A DNA stretch of 64,000 nt from Dechloromonas sp. (GTDB taxonomy: Bacteria; Pseudomonadota; Gammaproteobacteria; Burkholderiales; Rhodocyclaceae), in assembly GCA_028687035.1 (NCBI GenBank), contig JAQUAX010000001.1:310001-374000 (forward strand), written 5' to 3'. Shown in pieces: positions 52,197 to 60,280 of this stretch. Position 1 is the first letter of the stretch, and every line of letters starts with the position of its first letter. A model generated the notes under the pieces. It did not search any database. It worked only from the letters and a program-made list of their open reading frames with translations, and was not told the origin of the DNA. Both the position numbers and the translations under genes were made by a program.

Positions 52197-53636
52197 ATGC
52201 CTTCGATTGTTCCTGTGATCCTGTCCGGCGGTTCGGGCACGCGCCTTTGGCCGCTTTCCCGCGAGAAATATCCAAAGCAATTGCTGCCGCTGGTCGGTGA
52301 GCAGTCAATGCTGCAGGCGAGCGTGGTGAGGACCGACGGCATTACCGGACTGGTGGATCCGCTACTGGTCTGCAACGAGGAGCATCGTTTCGTCGTGGCT
52401 GAGCAGGTACGCCTGCTCGGCAAGCGCGGGCGGCTGATCCTGGAGCCGGTCGGGCGCAATACCGCGCCGGCCCTTACGTTGGCCGCGCTGCTGGCTGGCT
52501 GCGAGGGAGATGATCCGGTGCTGGTCGTGATGCCGGCGGATCACGTGATCCTTGATGGCGACGCGTTCCGTGATGCGGTCGCTCACGCTGCAGTGCTTGC
52601 CGAGGCCGGCAGGGCGGTGACCTTCGGCATCACGCCGGATTGCCCGGAGACTGGCTATGGCTACATCCGCAAGGGATCGTCGGTTGCCGGCAGCGCGAAT
52701 GCATTCGAACTGGCGCAGTTCGTCGAGAAGCCGGGGCGCGAAACGGCGCAGGCCTACCTCGATTCGGGCGAGTATCTGTGGAATAGCGGGCTGTTCGTGA
52801 TGAAGGCATCGGTCTGGCTGGATGCGCTGGCCATCTGCCGCCCGGATATCCTGGCAGCTTGCCGCGATGCACTCGAGGCGGGCGCGCAGGATGGCGATTT
52901 CGTTCGCGTGGACCAGAATCTGTTCGCTGCCTGCCCGGCCGATTCGATCGACTATGCGGTCATGGAACGGCTGACCGCCGGCATCCCCGGTCTGCCTCCC
53001 TGTGCGGTGATCCCGCTGGCGGCCGGTTGGTCGGATGTCGGGGCGTGGGATGCTTTGTGGAAGGTGCTGCCCAAATCTCCGGATGGCAATGCCTCGCGGG
53101 GCGATGTGCTGCTCGAAGCCTGCCGCGACACGCTGGCCATTTCCGAAAGCCGGCTGGTGGCGTGCGTTGGAGTCAGCAATCTGGTCGTGGTCGAGACCGA
53201 TGACGCGGTGCTGGTCGTTCACCACGATGCGACCCAGGATGTGAAAAAGGTCGTCGAGCGCCTGAAGGCAGCGCAGCGCAGCGTCGCACAGTGGCACCGC
53301 AAGGTTTACCGGCCGTGGGGCTGGTACGACGGCGTCGATGCTGGTCAGCGTTTCCAGGTCAAGCGTATCTGGGTTGAGCCGGGCGCCTCGCTGTCGCTCC
53401 AGATGCATCACCATCGTGCCGAGCACTGGGTCGTGGTCAGCGGAACGGCCCGGGTCACCAAGGGCGACGAGACTTTCCTCGTTTCCGAAAACCAGTCGAC
53501 ATACATTCCGCTGGGCGTCGTTCACCGCCTGGAAAACCCCGGCATCGTGCCACTCGAGATGATCGAGGTGCAGTCCGGAAGCTATCTCGGCGAGGACGAC
53601 ATCGTTCGTTTCGAGGACAGCTATGGTCGCGGTTGA
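52197..53636 (+). CDS. manC: Mannose-1-phosphate guanylyltransferase / mannose-6-phosphate isomerase
   Basis: This 479-residue bifunctional protein supplies GDP-mannose. The N-terminal nucleotidyltransferase has LSGGSGTRLWPLSREKYPKQ and VMPADHVI and FVEKPG; the C-terminal cupin isomerase part begins near residue 360 with RPWGWYDGVDAG and includes HHHRAEHWVVVSGTA and YIPLGVVHRLENPG. It follows rfbC by 84 bases. Its codon choice is slightly less GC-extreme than the rfb genes. The last 14 bases overlap the next gene. Confidence 0.95.
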   Translation: MPSIVPVILSGGSGTRLWPLSREKYPKQLLPLVGEQSMLQASVVRTDGITGLVDPLLVCNEEHRFVVAEQVRLLGKRGRLILEPVGRNTAPALTLAALLAGCEGDDPVLVVMPADHVILDGDAFRDAVAHAAVLAEAGRAVTFGITPDCPETGYGYIRKGSSVAGSANAFELAQFVEKPGRETAQAYLDSGEYLWNSGLFVMKASVWLDALAICRPDILAACRDALEAGAQDGDFVRVDQNLFAACPADSIDYAVMERLTAGIPGLPPCAVIPLAAGWSDVGAWDALWKVLPKSPDGNASRGDVLLEACRDTLAISESRLVACVGVSNLVVVETDDAVLVVHHDATQDVKKVVERLKAAQRSVAQWHRKVYRPWGWYDGVDAGQRFQVKRIWVEPGASLSLQMHHHRAEHWVVVSGTARVTKGDETFLVSENQSTYIPLGVVHRLENPGIVPLEMIEVQSGSYLGEDDIVRFEDSYGRG

Positions 53637-54213
53637 GCAGCACGGGGCTCTGCCGGTCGACCTGGCCAAGGCCTACCTGCTGCTCAATCACGGACCGGTG
53701 ACGCTGGTGTCCACGGCGCACGGCGGTCGGTGCAACGTGATGGCGGCGGCGTGGACGATGCCGTTGGATTTCTCGCCGCCCAAGGTCGCCGTGGTGATCG
53801 ACCGGCAGACGCTGACCCGCGAATTGATCGAGGCGAGCGGCGAGTTCGTGCTCAACGTGCCTTGCCGGGCGATCGCCGGGCAGGTGCTGGCGGCCGGCTC
53901 GCGCAGCGGTCGCGATGGCGACAAGTTCGCCGCGCTCGGCCTCGGGGCACTGCCGGGGACGCTGGTCGGCGCGCCCCGGGTCGAGGGCTGCGTCGCCTGG
54001 CTGGAATGCCGGGTGATTCCGGAACAGCACAACGAACAGGCCTACGACCTGTTCGTCGCCGAGGTCGTCGCGGCCTGGGCCGATCCGCGGGTGTTTTCCG
54101 AGGGGCGCTGGCATTTCGCCGACGACCGGCTGCGTACCATCCACTATCTGGCCGGCGGTGCTTTCCTGGCTTCCGGCGAGGCCTTCGAAACCCCATCGGG
54201 CCTGGGGTCATGA
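53623..54213 (+). CDS. Flavin reductase-like (FMN-binding split barrel) protein
   Basis: This 196-residue protein looks like a flavoredoxin/flavin reductase-like domain: an FMN-binding split barrel with GPVTLVSTAHGGRCNVMAAA near the start, PPKVAVVIDRQTLTRELIE and FVLNVPCRAIAGQV in the middle. Function in family members ranges from FMN-dependent reduction to electron transfer. It starts at an ATG inside the end of manC. The C-terminal stretch after about residue 180 is not conserved-looking. Its link to the sugar genes may be positional only. Confidence 0.8.
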   Translation: MVAVEQHGALPVDLAKAYLLLNHGPVTLVSTAHGGRCNVMAAAWTMPLDFSPPKVAVVIDRQTLTRELIEASGEFVLNVPCRAIAGQVLAAGSRSGRDGDKFAALGLGALPGTLVGAPRVEGCVAWLECRVIPEQHNEQAYDLFVAEVVAAWADPRVFSEGRWHFADDRLRTIHYLAGGAFLASGEAFETPSGLGS

Positions 54214-54286
54214 CGACGCGCATCAAGGAAAGGGGCGGCTGCGGGCGGCAGAATGCGGCTTCGTTCAACCCCCTGCCGGAGCTGCA

Positions 54287-54553
54287 ATGACCACCATCCA
54301 CGCCTGCAACCATTCGACCCCCGAGGGCCTGTATCCCTTCGACGCGCGCGGCGTCGCCAAGCGTTTCCGCCACGCCGCGATTTTCGGCGCACTGGAAGCC
54401 CTGATGCCGGGCGAGACCATGCGTTTCTGCAACGATCACGATCCGCTGCCGCTGCTCGCCCAGATGCAGCAGCGCTACGGCGACCAGGTCGCCGTCGAGT
54501 ACCGCCAGCGCGAGCCGGGCGCCATCGTGATCGACTTCAAGGTGGTCGGCTGA
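54287..54553 (+). CDS. DUF2249 domain protein
   Basis: The 88-residue protein has the DUF2249 pattern: LYPFDARGVAKRFRHAAIFGALEALMPG begins with the family's D-x-R segment (about residues 16-43), followed by MRFCNDHDPLPLLAQMQQRYG and VEYRQREPGAIVIDF. Such proteins resemble TusA-like folds and are frequent near nitric-oxide and denitrification genes; here the neighbour is a polytopic membrane protein. The stop abuts the next start with no gap. Confidence 0.78.
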   Translation: MTTIHACNHSTPEGLYPFDARGVAKRFRHAAIFGALEALMPGETMRFCNDHDPLPLLAQMQQRYGDQVAVEYRQREPGAIVIDFKVVG

Positions 54554-55681
54554 TTGGTCGCGACGGCGAGCCTGACCCTGCTCGCACTGCTCGGCAGCGT
54601 CGCGCTGACGCTGTCCGGGCTCGGGACGCCGCTCGCCGTCGCCCATCTTGCCTTCGCCGTCGGCATCGTGCCGCTGATTTTCGCGGCGATGATCCATTTC
54701 GTGCCGGTGCTGACGCGCACCGGCGACCCGCAGGCCGCCATCGGCCGCGTGCCGCGCCTGGCGCAACTGGCCGGACTGGCCGCCGTTCTGGCAATGCAGG
54801 GCTGGCTGCCGCATGCCGTGCTCTACGTCGCGGCCGCGGTCGACCTGCTGCTCGCCGGTTTTTTGCTGAACTGGATCGCCGGGCGCAGCCGCCTGGCGCT
54901 CGGTTCGCCGCATCCGGGCTGGCGCTGGTACGGCGCAGCGCTCGGCTGCCTGATGCTGGCGCTCGCCGCGATCCTGCTGCAGTCGGCCTGGCCGGCCTAC
55001 TGGCTGCCGCTGCGGCGCTTCCACCTGCACCTCAATCTGCTCGGCCTGGTCGGCCTGGCGGCGCTCGGCACCTTGCCGGTGCTGCTGCCGACCGCGCTCG
55101 GCCGGCCGGATCCGGAGGCCGCCGGCTGGCTGCGCCGGCGTCTGTGGCCGACCGCCGGCGGCGCCCTGCTGGTCGCGGCCGGCTGCGCGATCGCCTGGCC
55201 TTATGCCGTTCCCGGCGCGCTGCTGCTGTTCGTCGTGGCGCTCGGCCTGGGCGGACAATGGCTGCGCCGTTTCGGTCCGCGCGCGCTGTTCGCCGATGGC
55301 GTCGCCGCGTCGCTGTCGGCCGCAATTATCGGGCTGCTGCTCAACCTGTCGGCCGGCGTCCTGCACGGCGCGGGCATCAGCGACGACGCGCGGACGACGC
55401 TGCTGGCCTGGGCGGCCGGCTTCCTGCTGCCGCTGGTCAGCGGTGCGCTGGCCCAGTTGCTGCCGGTCTGGTGGCGGCCGGGGCCGCAAACGCCGGCCCG
55501 GCCGGCGATGCGCCGCTGCCTGGCGGCGACCGGCACCTGGCGCGGCGCGCTGTTCGTCGCTGCCGCCGTCGCCTTGCTGACCGGCCAGCCGGCCGTGGCC
55601 GCCGCCTGCGTCGGCACCGGGATCGCGCTGTTCGCGATTGGACTGCTGCAAGCCGTGCGTATCCTGCGGTCGACGCGGTAA
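54554..55681 (+). CDS. Polytopic membrane protein, NnrS/heme-copper-like, unknown function
   Basis: The 375-residue product is hydrophobic throughout with roughly ten or more membrane segments. Histidines occur in membrane-like positions in AMIHFVPVLTR and RRFHLHLNLLGLVGLAALGTLPVL, a pattern reminiscent of NnrS and heme-copper related proteins; this is a resemblance, not an assignment. It starts at a TTG immediately after the DUF2249 stop, implying strict coupling. Together the two may serve a redox or NO-related role. Confidence 0.6.
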   Translation: MVATASLTLLALLGSVALTLSGLGTPLAVAHLAFAVGIVPLIFAAMIHFVPVLTRTGDPQAAIGRVPRLAQLAGLAAVLAMQGWLPHAVLYVAAAVDLLLAGFLLNWIAGRSRLALGSPHPGWRWYGAALGCLMLALAAILLQSAWPAYWLPLRRFHLHLNLLGLVGLAALGTLPVLLPTALGRPDPEAAGWLRRRLWPTAGGALLVAAGCAIAWPYAVPGALLLFVVALGLGGQWLRRFGPRALFADGVAASLSAAIIGLLLNLSAGVLHGAGISDDARTTLLAWAAGFLLPLVSGALAQLLPVWWRPGPQTPARPAMRRCLAATGTWRGALFVAAAVALLTGQPAVAAACVGTGIALFAIGLLQAVRILRSTR

Positions 55682-55684
55682 AAT
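55679..55684 (+). promoter_or_regulatory. Possible thrC -10 box
   Basis: TAAAAT lies 31 bases before the thrC ATG between GACGCG (55672-55677) and CGCGTC (55685-55690), which also form a small hairpin followed by TTTTCGCTTTT. It may act as a -10 or as a weak terminator for the upstream membrane gene; I saw no good -35. Confidence 0.25.
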
Positions 55685-55714
55685 CGCGTCTTTTCGCTTT
55701 TCAGGGCTGACGCC

Positions 55715-57142
55715 ATGCGCTACCTCTCGACCCGCGGCAACGCCGCGCCCCAGGCTTTCTGCGACATCCTCCTCGGCGGCCTGGCGCCGGACGGCGGCCT
55801 CTACCTGCCGGAGAGCTACCCGCAGGTCAGCCGCGCCGAGCTCGACGCCTGGCGCCAGCTGTCCTACGCCGACCTGGCATTCGAAATCCTGTCGAAGTTC
55901 ATCACCGACATCCCGGCCGCCGACCTCAAGGCCATCGTCGCCAGGACCTACACCGCCGACGTCTATCGCTTCACCCGCAACGGCGGCGACGCGGCGCAGA
56001 TCACGCCGCTGACCAAGCTCGAAGACGGCCTGTACACGCAGGAACTCTCCAACGGCCCGACGCTCGCCTTCAAGGACATGGCGATGCAGCTCCTGGGCAA
56101 TCTCTTCGAGTACGTGCTCGACCAGCGCGGCGAATCGATCAACATCCTCGGCGCGACCTCCGGCGACACCGGCTCGGCCGCCGAGTACGCGATGCGCGGC
56201 AAGCACAACGTCAAGGTCTTCATGCTGTCGCCGGACGGCAAGATGAGCGCCTTCCAGCGCGCCCAGATGTATTCGCTGACCGACGCCAACATCTTCAACA
56301 TCGCCGTGCGCGGCATGTTCGACGACGCCCAGGACATCGTCAAGGCGGTTTCCAACGACGCCGCGTTCAAGAAGCAGTACAAGATCGGCGCCGTCAATTC
56401 GATCAACTGGGCGCGCGTCGCGGCGCAGATCGTCTATTACTTCCAGGGCTACTTCCTGGCCACGAAGTCGAACGACGAAGAGGTCGCCTTCTGCGTGCCG
56501 TCCGGCAACTTCGGCAACATCTGCGCCGGCCACATCGCGCGCCAGATGGGCCTGCCGATCGCCAGGCTGGTGCTCGCCACCAACGAGAACGACGTGCTCG
56601 ACGAGTTCTTCAAGACCGGCGTCTATCGCCCGCGCACCTCGAAGGAAACCAGCGTCACCTCCAGCCCGTCGATGGACATTTCCAAGGCCTCGAACTTCGA
56701 GCGCTTCGTTTTCGACCTGGTCGGCCGCGACCCGGCCGTCGTCCGCGAGCTGTGGGCCAAGGTCGATCAGGGCCAGGCCTTCGACCTGTCGGGCACCGAC
56801 TACTGGGCGACGATGCCGCAGTTCGGCTTCGTTTCCGGGCGCAGCACGCACGCCGACCGCCTGGCGACGATCCGCCTGGCCAACGAGAAGTACGGCGTGA
56901 TGCTCGACACCCACACCGCCGACGGCCTCAAGGTCGCGCTGGAAAACCGCCAGCCGGGCCAGACGATGATCGTGCTGGAAACCGCGCAGCCGGCCAAGTT
57001 CGAGGAAACCATCCGCGAGGCGCTGGGCTGCGAGCCGGTGCGCCCGGCGGAACTCGCCGGCATCGAGAAGCTCGAGCAGCACGTCGTGGTCATGGACCCG
57101 GACGTCGCCGCGATCAAGCAGTTCGTCGTCGAGCGCGTCTGA
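55715..57142 (+). CDS. thrC: Threonine synthase
   Basis: ThrC converts O-phosphohomoserine to threonine with PLP. The 475-residue protein belongs to the longer proteobacterial/fungal type: it starts MRYLSTRGNAAPQAFCDIL, has the PLP lysine K120 in PTLAFKDMAMQLLGN, GATSGDTGSAAEYA, and CVPSGNFGNICAGHIA. Length fits. In many relatives it directly follows hom, but here hom lies 7 kb upstream with the rhamnose/mannose block between. A terminator follows. Confidence 0.96.
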   Translation: MRYLSTRGNAAPQAFCDILLGGLAPDGGLYLPESYPQVSRAELDAWRQLSYADLAFEILSKFITDIPAADLKAIVARTYTADVYRFTRNGGDAAQITPLTKLEDGLYTQELSNGPTLAFKDMAMQLLGNLFEYVLDQRGESINILGATSGDTGSAAEYAMRGKHNVKVFMLSPDGKMSAFQRAQMYSLTDANIFNIAVRGMFDDAQDIVKAVSNDAAFKKQYKIGAVNSINWARVAAQIVYYFQGYFLATKSNDEEVAFCVPSGNFGNICAGHIARQMGLPIARLVLATNENDVLDEFFKTGVYRPRTSKETSVTSSPSMDISKASNFERFVFDLVGRDPAVVRELWAKVDQGQAFDLSGTDYWATMPQFGFVSGRSTHADRLATIRLANEKYGVMLDTHTADGLKVALENRQPGQTMIVLETAQPAKFEETIREALGCEPVRPAELAGIEKLEQHVVVMDPDVAAIKQFVVERV

Positions 57143-57163
57143 CGCCGGCCTGCGCCAAACCCG

Positions 57164-57190
57164 AGGGGCAGCCGCGGCTGCCCTTTTTCT
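57164..57190 (+). terminator. Intrinsic terminator after thrC
   Basis: GGGCAGC (57166-57172) pairs with GCTGCCC (57177-57183) around CGCG, followed by TTTTT. It separates thrC from the methyltransferase gene, whose ribosome-binding site GGAG comes right after. Confidence 0.75.
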
Positions 57191-57202
57191 TGGAGAAAAC
57201 CG

Positions 57203-57829
57203 ATGAGCCAGTTCGATCACGAAGTCTTCTGGTCGGCGCGTTACCGCGACAGCGGCGACGACTACCTGTTCGGCACCGCGCCCAACCGTTTCCTGGCCGG
57301 CCAGGCCGAACGCTTCGGCGCCGGCATGCAGGTGCTGACGGTGGCCGACGGCGAAGGGCGCAACGCCGTCTGGCTGGCCGAGCAGGGCTGCGCGGTGACG
57401 GCGACCGAAATCTCGCCGATGGCGCTGGAAAAAGCGGCCAGGCTGGCGCGCGGCCGGCATGTCGCGGTCGACTTCGTGCAGGTCGACATTTTGAACTGGG
57501 ACTGGCCGGTCGAGGCTTACGATGCGGTGGTCGGCATCTTCATCCAGTTCGCGACGCCGGCCGAGCGGCCGCGCCAGATCGCCGGCATGCAGCTGGCGAC
57601 CAAGCCGGGCGGCCTGGTGCTGCTCCACGGCTACACGCCCAAGCAGCTGGAATACAAGACGGGCGGCCCGTCGGCGGTCGAGAACCTGTACACGGCGGCG
57701 ATGCTGCGCGAACTGTTCGCCGGCTGGGAAATCCTCGAGCTGCGCGAGCACGAGGACGAAATCGCCGAGGGCACGGCGCACGCCGGCCGTTCGGCGCTGA
57801 TCGACCTGGTGGCGAGGAAGCCGGCCTAG
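57203..57829 (+). CDS. Class I SAM-dependent methyltransferase (TehB-like), unknown substrate
   Basis: The 208-residue protein has the SAM-binding region LTVADGEGRNAVWLAEQG (a variant motif I with acidic ADGEG), TATEISPMALEKAARLA as motif II, and the post-motif VVGIFIQFATPAERP. This resembles TehB and thiopurine-type methyltransferases that handle small hydrophobic or metalloid substrates. GGAG lies nine bases before the ATG. It is followed by a bidirectional terminator and a convergent nadC, so it appears to be a single-gene unit. Confidence 0.78.
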   Translation: MSQFDHEVFWSARYRDSGDDYLFGTAPNRFLAGQAERFGAGMQVLTVADGEGRNAVWLAEQGCAVTATEISPMALEKAARLARGRHVAVDFVQVDILNWDWPVEAYDAVVGIFIQFATPAERPRQIAGMQLATKPGGLVLLHGYTPKQLEYKTGGPSAVENLYTAAMLRELFAGWEILELREHEDEIAEGTAHAGRSALIDLVARKPA

Positions 57830-57851
57830 GCTTCGCGCCGCGCCATGAAAA

Positions 57852-57880
57852 ACGGCGGTTCGCGGACCGCCGTCGTTTTT
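57852..57880. terminator. Bidirectional terminator between methyltransferase and nadC
   Basis: ACGGCGGT (57852-57859) pairs with ACCGCCGT (57866-57873) around six bases. T-runs occur on both sides (CGTTTTTT on the plus strand, TTTTT on the minus strand), so it can serve both convergent genes. Confidence 0.8.
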
Positions 57881-57895
57881 TGCGCTGGTCCGCCC

Positions 57896-58759
57896 TCAGT
57901 CGACGAAGCGCATCGACAGGTCGAGTGCCTTGACGTCCTTGGTCAGCGCGCCGACCGAGATGCGGTCGACGCCGGTCTCGGCGATGCCGCGGATGGTTTC
58001 CAGCGTGACGTTGCCGGAGGCTTCGAGCACGGCGCGCCCGGCATTGATCGCCGCCGCCTCGCGCATCATGTCCAGCGTGAAGTTGTCGAGCAGCACCATC
58101 GTCGCGCCGGCGGCCAGCGCCTGCTGCAGCTCGTCCAGGCTTTCGACCTCGATCTGGATGAACTTGCAGCGGTCGGCCGCCGCCGCAGCCACTTTTTGCG
58201 CCGCGGCCATCGCCGGGGCGATGCCGCCGGCGGCGTGGATGTGGTTTTCCTTGATCAGGATCGCGTCCCACAGCGCCAGCCGGTGGTTGCCGCCGCCGCC
58301 GGCACGCACCGCGTATTTCTGCGCGATGCGCAGGCCGGGCAGGGTCTTGCGGGTGTCGACGACCTGCGCCCTGGTGCCGGCGATCGCGTCGGCGTAGATG
58401 CGCGCCTTGCTGGCGACGGCCGACAGCAGTTGCAGGAAGTTCAGCGCGCTGCGCTCGGCGGTGAGCAGCGCACGGCCGTTGCCTTCGATTTCGCAGAGCA
58501 GCTGGTTGGCGGCGATGCGCTCGCCGTCGGCGGCGTGCCAGGTCACCGTCGCGCTCGGGTCGAGGCGGGCGACGCATTCGTCGAACCACGCCGTGCCGCA
58601 CAGCACGCCGGCTTCGCGGCAGATCACCGTGGCGCGGACCCGGCGTTCGCCCGGCACCAGGCTGGCGGTCAGGTCACCGGGACCGACGTCCTCGGCCAGC
58701 GCGGCGGCGACGTTGCGGGAAATTTCCTCGGCGAGCGGGTAGTCGAAGGTTAGGGTCAT
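57896..58759 (-). CDS. nadC: Nicotinate-nucleotide pyrophosphorylase (carboxylating)
   Basis: NadC (quinolinate phosphoribosyltransferase) forms nicotinate mononucleotide from quinolinate and PRPP in de novo NAD synthesis. The 287-residue protein has EDVGPGDLTASLV, NFLQLLSAVASKAR, VDTRKTLPGLRIAQKYAVRAGGG in adjacent parts and VLLDNFTLDMMREA, all typical. The ATG is at 58759. It lies 39 bases downstream of nnr on the same strand, grouping NAD synthesis with NAD(P)HX repair. Confidence 0.96.
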   Translation of the reverse strand: MTLTFDYPLAEEISRNVAAALAEDVGPGDLTASLVPGERRVRATVICREAGVLCGTAWFDECVARLDPSATVTWHAADGERIAANQLLCEIEGNGRALLTAERSALNFLQLLSAVASKARIYADAIAGTRAQVVDTRKTLPGLRIAQKYAVRAGGGGNHRLALWDAILIKENHIHAAGGIAPAMAAAQKVAAAAADRCKFIQIEVESLDELQQALAAGATMVLLDNFTLDMMREAAAINAGRAVLEASGNVTLETIRGIAETGVDRISVGALTKDVKALDLSMRFVD

Positions 58760-58798
58760 GGCAGGGGGGGCAGGCGGTGGTCCGGAAAGCCGGGCATT

Positions 58799-60280
58799 TT
58801 AACGCCTGGCGGCGATCCAGGCATTGAACAGTTGGCGTGCGGCGTCGATGACTTCGCCGGCGGTCAGGCCGACCGGGCCGATCCCGTCGGCGACCAGGCG
58901 GTCGGCGGCGGCGCCGTGCAGGTGCACGGCGGCGAGCAACGCGGCGTCGGCCGGCCAGTTCTGCGCGAGCAGTGCGACGACCAGGCCGGTCAGCACGTCG
59001 CCCATGCCGGCCGTCGCCATGCCGGGATTGCCGGTGGTATTGATCCACCAGCGGCCGTCGACCGTGGCGACGACGCTGCCGCAGCCCTTCAGCACGACGT
59101 GGCTGGCGTAGCGCCGGGCCAGTTCGCGGGCGGCGCCGACGCGGTCGGCCTGGACTTCGCGGGTCGAGCTTTCGAGCAGGCGCGCCGCTTCGGCCGGGTG
59201 CGGGGTCAGCACGGCCGGCGCGACGCGGTTGTACAGGTTGCCTTCGAGCCGCCCGTCGGTCGCCAGGATGTTCAGCGCGTCGGCGTCGAGCACGAGCGGC
59301 AGCGGGTATTTCAGCGCCTGTTCGAGCAGCCGGACCGCCTCGCCGGACTGGCCGAGGCCGGGGCCGCAGGCGAGCGCCTGCAGGTCGGCCTGGAACAGCG
59401 TATCGACGCGGCGCAGCATCAGTTCCGGCTGCACCGGATCGACGGTGGGCGGCTCGGGATCGAGCAGGCCGACATAGACGCGGCCGGTGCCGAGCTTCAG
59501 CGCGGCGCGGCCGGCGAGCAGCGCCGCGCCGACCATCGAGCGGCTGCCGCCGAGGATGCCGGCGCCGCCGAAGCTGCCCTTGTGCGTGTTGTTGCGGCGC
59601 GGTTTCAGGCAGGCGGCGAAAGTGGCCGGGGCGATCGTTCCGCCGTCGGGCGCGAAGGGCGGCAGGTCGAGGCCGGCGACGCGGATTTCGCCGCAATGGT
59701 CGGGGCCGTCCGCGGTCAACAGCCCCGGCTTGGCGGAAATGAAGGTGATCGTGTGGCTGGCCCGGATGCATGGCGCGAAGGCAGCGCCGGAGTCGGCGTT
59801 CAGTCCGGACGGGCAGTCGAGCGCGAGCAGCGGGCAGGCGTCGCGGCCGGCCAGCCGGTTGGCGGCGGCGATCAGCTCGGCGCAGCGGCCTTCCGGCGGC
59901 CGGGCAAGCCCGATGCCGAACAGGCCGTCGATGATCAGCCCCCAGTGGGCTTCGTCGGGAATCGCCTCGCCGGTCGTGCCGCCGGCGGCCAGAAAGCGCT
60001 GGCGGGCCGCCGCGGCGTCGGCCGGCAGGCGGCCGGAATCGCCGGCAAAAACGACGTGCACCGCGAAGAAGCGCTCGCGCAGCAGGCGGGCCGCCTCGAA
60101 GGCGTCGCCGCCGTTGTTGCCGGGACCGGCCAGCACCAGCACTGGCCGTTCGCGGTCGACGGCCAGTTCGCCGGCGAAATCGGCGGCCGCCAGCCCGGCG
60201 CGCTGCATCAGCGGCCGGTCGGCGTATTGCGCCTCGATGCGGCGCAGCGCGGGACTGAGGAGGAGGGCGTTCGGGTTCAT
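58799..60280 (-). CDS. nnr: Bifunctional NAD(P)HX epimerase / ADP-dependent dehydratase
   Basis: Nnr repairs hydrated NAD(P)H. The 493-residue fusion has an N-terminal YjeF_N epimerase domain (about 1-215, with VLAGPGNNGGDAFEAARLL and ALDCPSGLNAD) and a C-terminal ribokinase-like dehydratase (YjeF_C) with GSFGGAGILGGSRSM, LTPHPAEAARL and the catalytic NTTGNPGMATAGMGDVLTG. Length matches the E. coli fusion. Its ATG overlaps the stop of the hybrid kinase gene by four bases, so the two are translationally coupled. Confidence 0.95.
   Translation of the reverse strand: MNPNALLLSPALRRIEAQYADRPLMQRAGLAAADFAGELAVDRERPVLVLAGPGNNGGDAFEAARLLRERFFAVHVVFAGDSGRLPADAAAARQRFLAAGGTTGEAIPDEAHWGLIIDGLFGIGLARPPEGRCAELIAAANRLAGRDACPLLALDCPSGLNADSGAAFAPCIRASHTITFISAKPGLLTADGPDHCGEIRVAGLDLPPFAPDGGTIAPATFAACLKPRRNNTHKGSFGGAGILGGSRSMVGAALLAGRAALKLGTGRVYVGLLDPEPPTVDPVQPELMLRRVDTLFQADLQALACGPGLGQSGEAVRLLEQALKYPLPLVLDADALNILATDGRLEGNLYNRVAPAVLTPHPAEAARLLESSTREVQADRVGAARELARRYASHVVLKGCGSVVATVDGRWWINTTGNPGMATAGMGDVLTGLVVALLAQNWPADAALLAAVHLHGAAADRLVADGIGPVGLTAGEVIDAARQLFNAWIAARR

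Noticed and set aside
53852-57781. 1309-codon minus-strand ORF opposite the flavin reductase, DUF2249, membrane protein, thrC and methyltransferase genes
   Set aside because: Antisense to well-supported genes and without any motif.
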